This document shows positions 63,909 through 64,000 of a stretch of DNA of 64,000 nt, in pieces; position 1 is the first letter of the stretch; each line of letters opens with the position of its first letter. Source of the DNA: Pampus argenteus (lineage: Eukaryota; Chordata; Actinopteri; Scombriformes; Stromateidae); assembly GCA_036937835.1 (NCBI GenBank), contig CM072878.1, positions 17,273,501-17,337,500 on the forward strand, in the 5' to 3' direction. A program made the translations under genes and the position numbers. The notes beneath the pieces were generated by a model that saw nothing but the letters and a program-made list of their open reading frames with translations, made no database searches and was not told where the DNA came from.

Positions 63909-64000
63909 GACACACACACATTTATATATATATATACAGTAGTGTGTGTGATCACACTGGAGCATTCTGTACTCTTCACAGAGATCAGAGGCTATCAAGG
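63641..64000 (-). other. possible 3'UTR end of a minus-strand gene to the right
   Basis: A minus-strand AATAAA at 63641-63646, with non-coding AT-rich sequence to its right and a (CA)n array at about 63861-63906, could mark the 3' end of a gene whose coding part lies beyond the window. No coding sequence is visible, so this is a weak call. Confidence 0.25.
63861..63906 (+). repeat. (CA)n microsatellite
   Basis: About 46 bases of CA followed by a short imperfect CA/TA extension. Confidence 0.96.

Overview
The window is vertebrate nuclear DNA, almost certainly from a teleost (probably a spiny-rayed fish). The evidence is six protein families conserved in vertebrates, GT-AG introns often only about 100 bp long, heavy dinucleotide and tetranucleotide microsatellites, and fish-like gene order. 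There is no operon, phage, CRISPR or other prokaryotic feature. Exon coordinates were derived by hand from splice signals, reading phase and remembered human protein sequences. The exon sets of mrc2 (visible part), tlk2, mettl2 and itgb3 each join in one continuous frame.

Layout, left to right. (1) 1-16.3 kb, minus strand: mrc2 (Endo180, C-type mannose receptor 2). It has 24 visible exons: candidate signal peptide, ricin-type cysteine-rich domain, fibronectin II, CTLD1-7 and the first residues of CTLD8. The 3' end lies left of position 1. (2) 17.3-28.5 kb, minus: tlk2 (tousled-like kinase 2), 20 coding exons giving 699 residues, plus a noncoding first exon in a GC-rich promoter. (3) 29.1-31.8 kb, minus: mettl2 (tRNA m3C methyltransferase), 9 exons, 368 residues. 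(4) About 32.7-42.1 kb, minus: itgb3 (integrin beta-3), 15 exons, 785 residues. (5) 47.85-48.18 kb, plus: rprml (reprimo-like), one exon, 109 residues. (6) About 59-62.2 kb, plus: prr29 (proline-rich 29), five clear exons; its first exon is uncertain. (7) Near 63.64 kb: a possible minus-strand polyadenylation signal of a gene to the right.

The genes are not a functional pathway. They include a collagen/glycan endocytic receptor, a chromatin-assembly kinase, a tRNA methyltransferase, a platelet/vitronectin-type integrin subunit, a small p53-family-linked membrane protein and an uncharacterised proline-rich protein. Their linkage is of evolutionary interest: as I recall the human map, mrc2-tlk2-mettl2 and prr29 correspond to 17q23 and itgb3-rprml to 17q21.32, so the window joins both in 64 kb. 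The intergenic stretches 42.2-47.8 and 48.2-59 kb show no convincing coding genes but include non-repetitive, homeodomain-motif-rich blocks that could be regulatory.

I found no evidence for a previously undescribed biological system. The most useful second-look items are an apparent GC-AG intron in mrc2, a changed calcium-site motif in its sugar-binding CTLD2, an itgb3 splice acceptor embedded in a (TA)n microsatellite, a changed integrin specificity loop, a cluster of GCTAAC motifs beside the tlk2 promoter, and the unresolved first exon of prr29.
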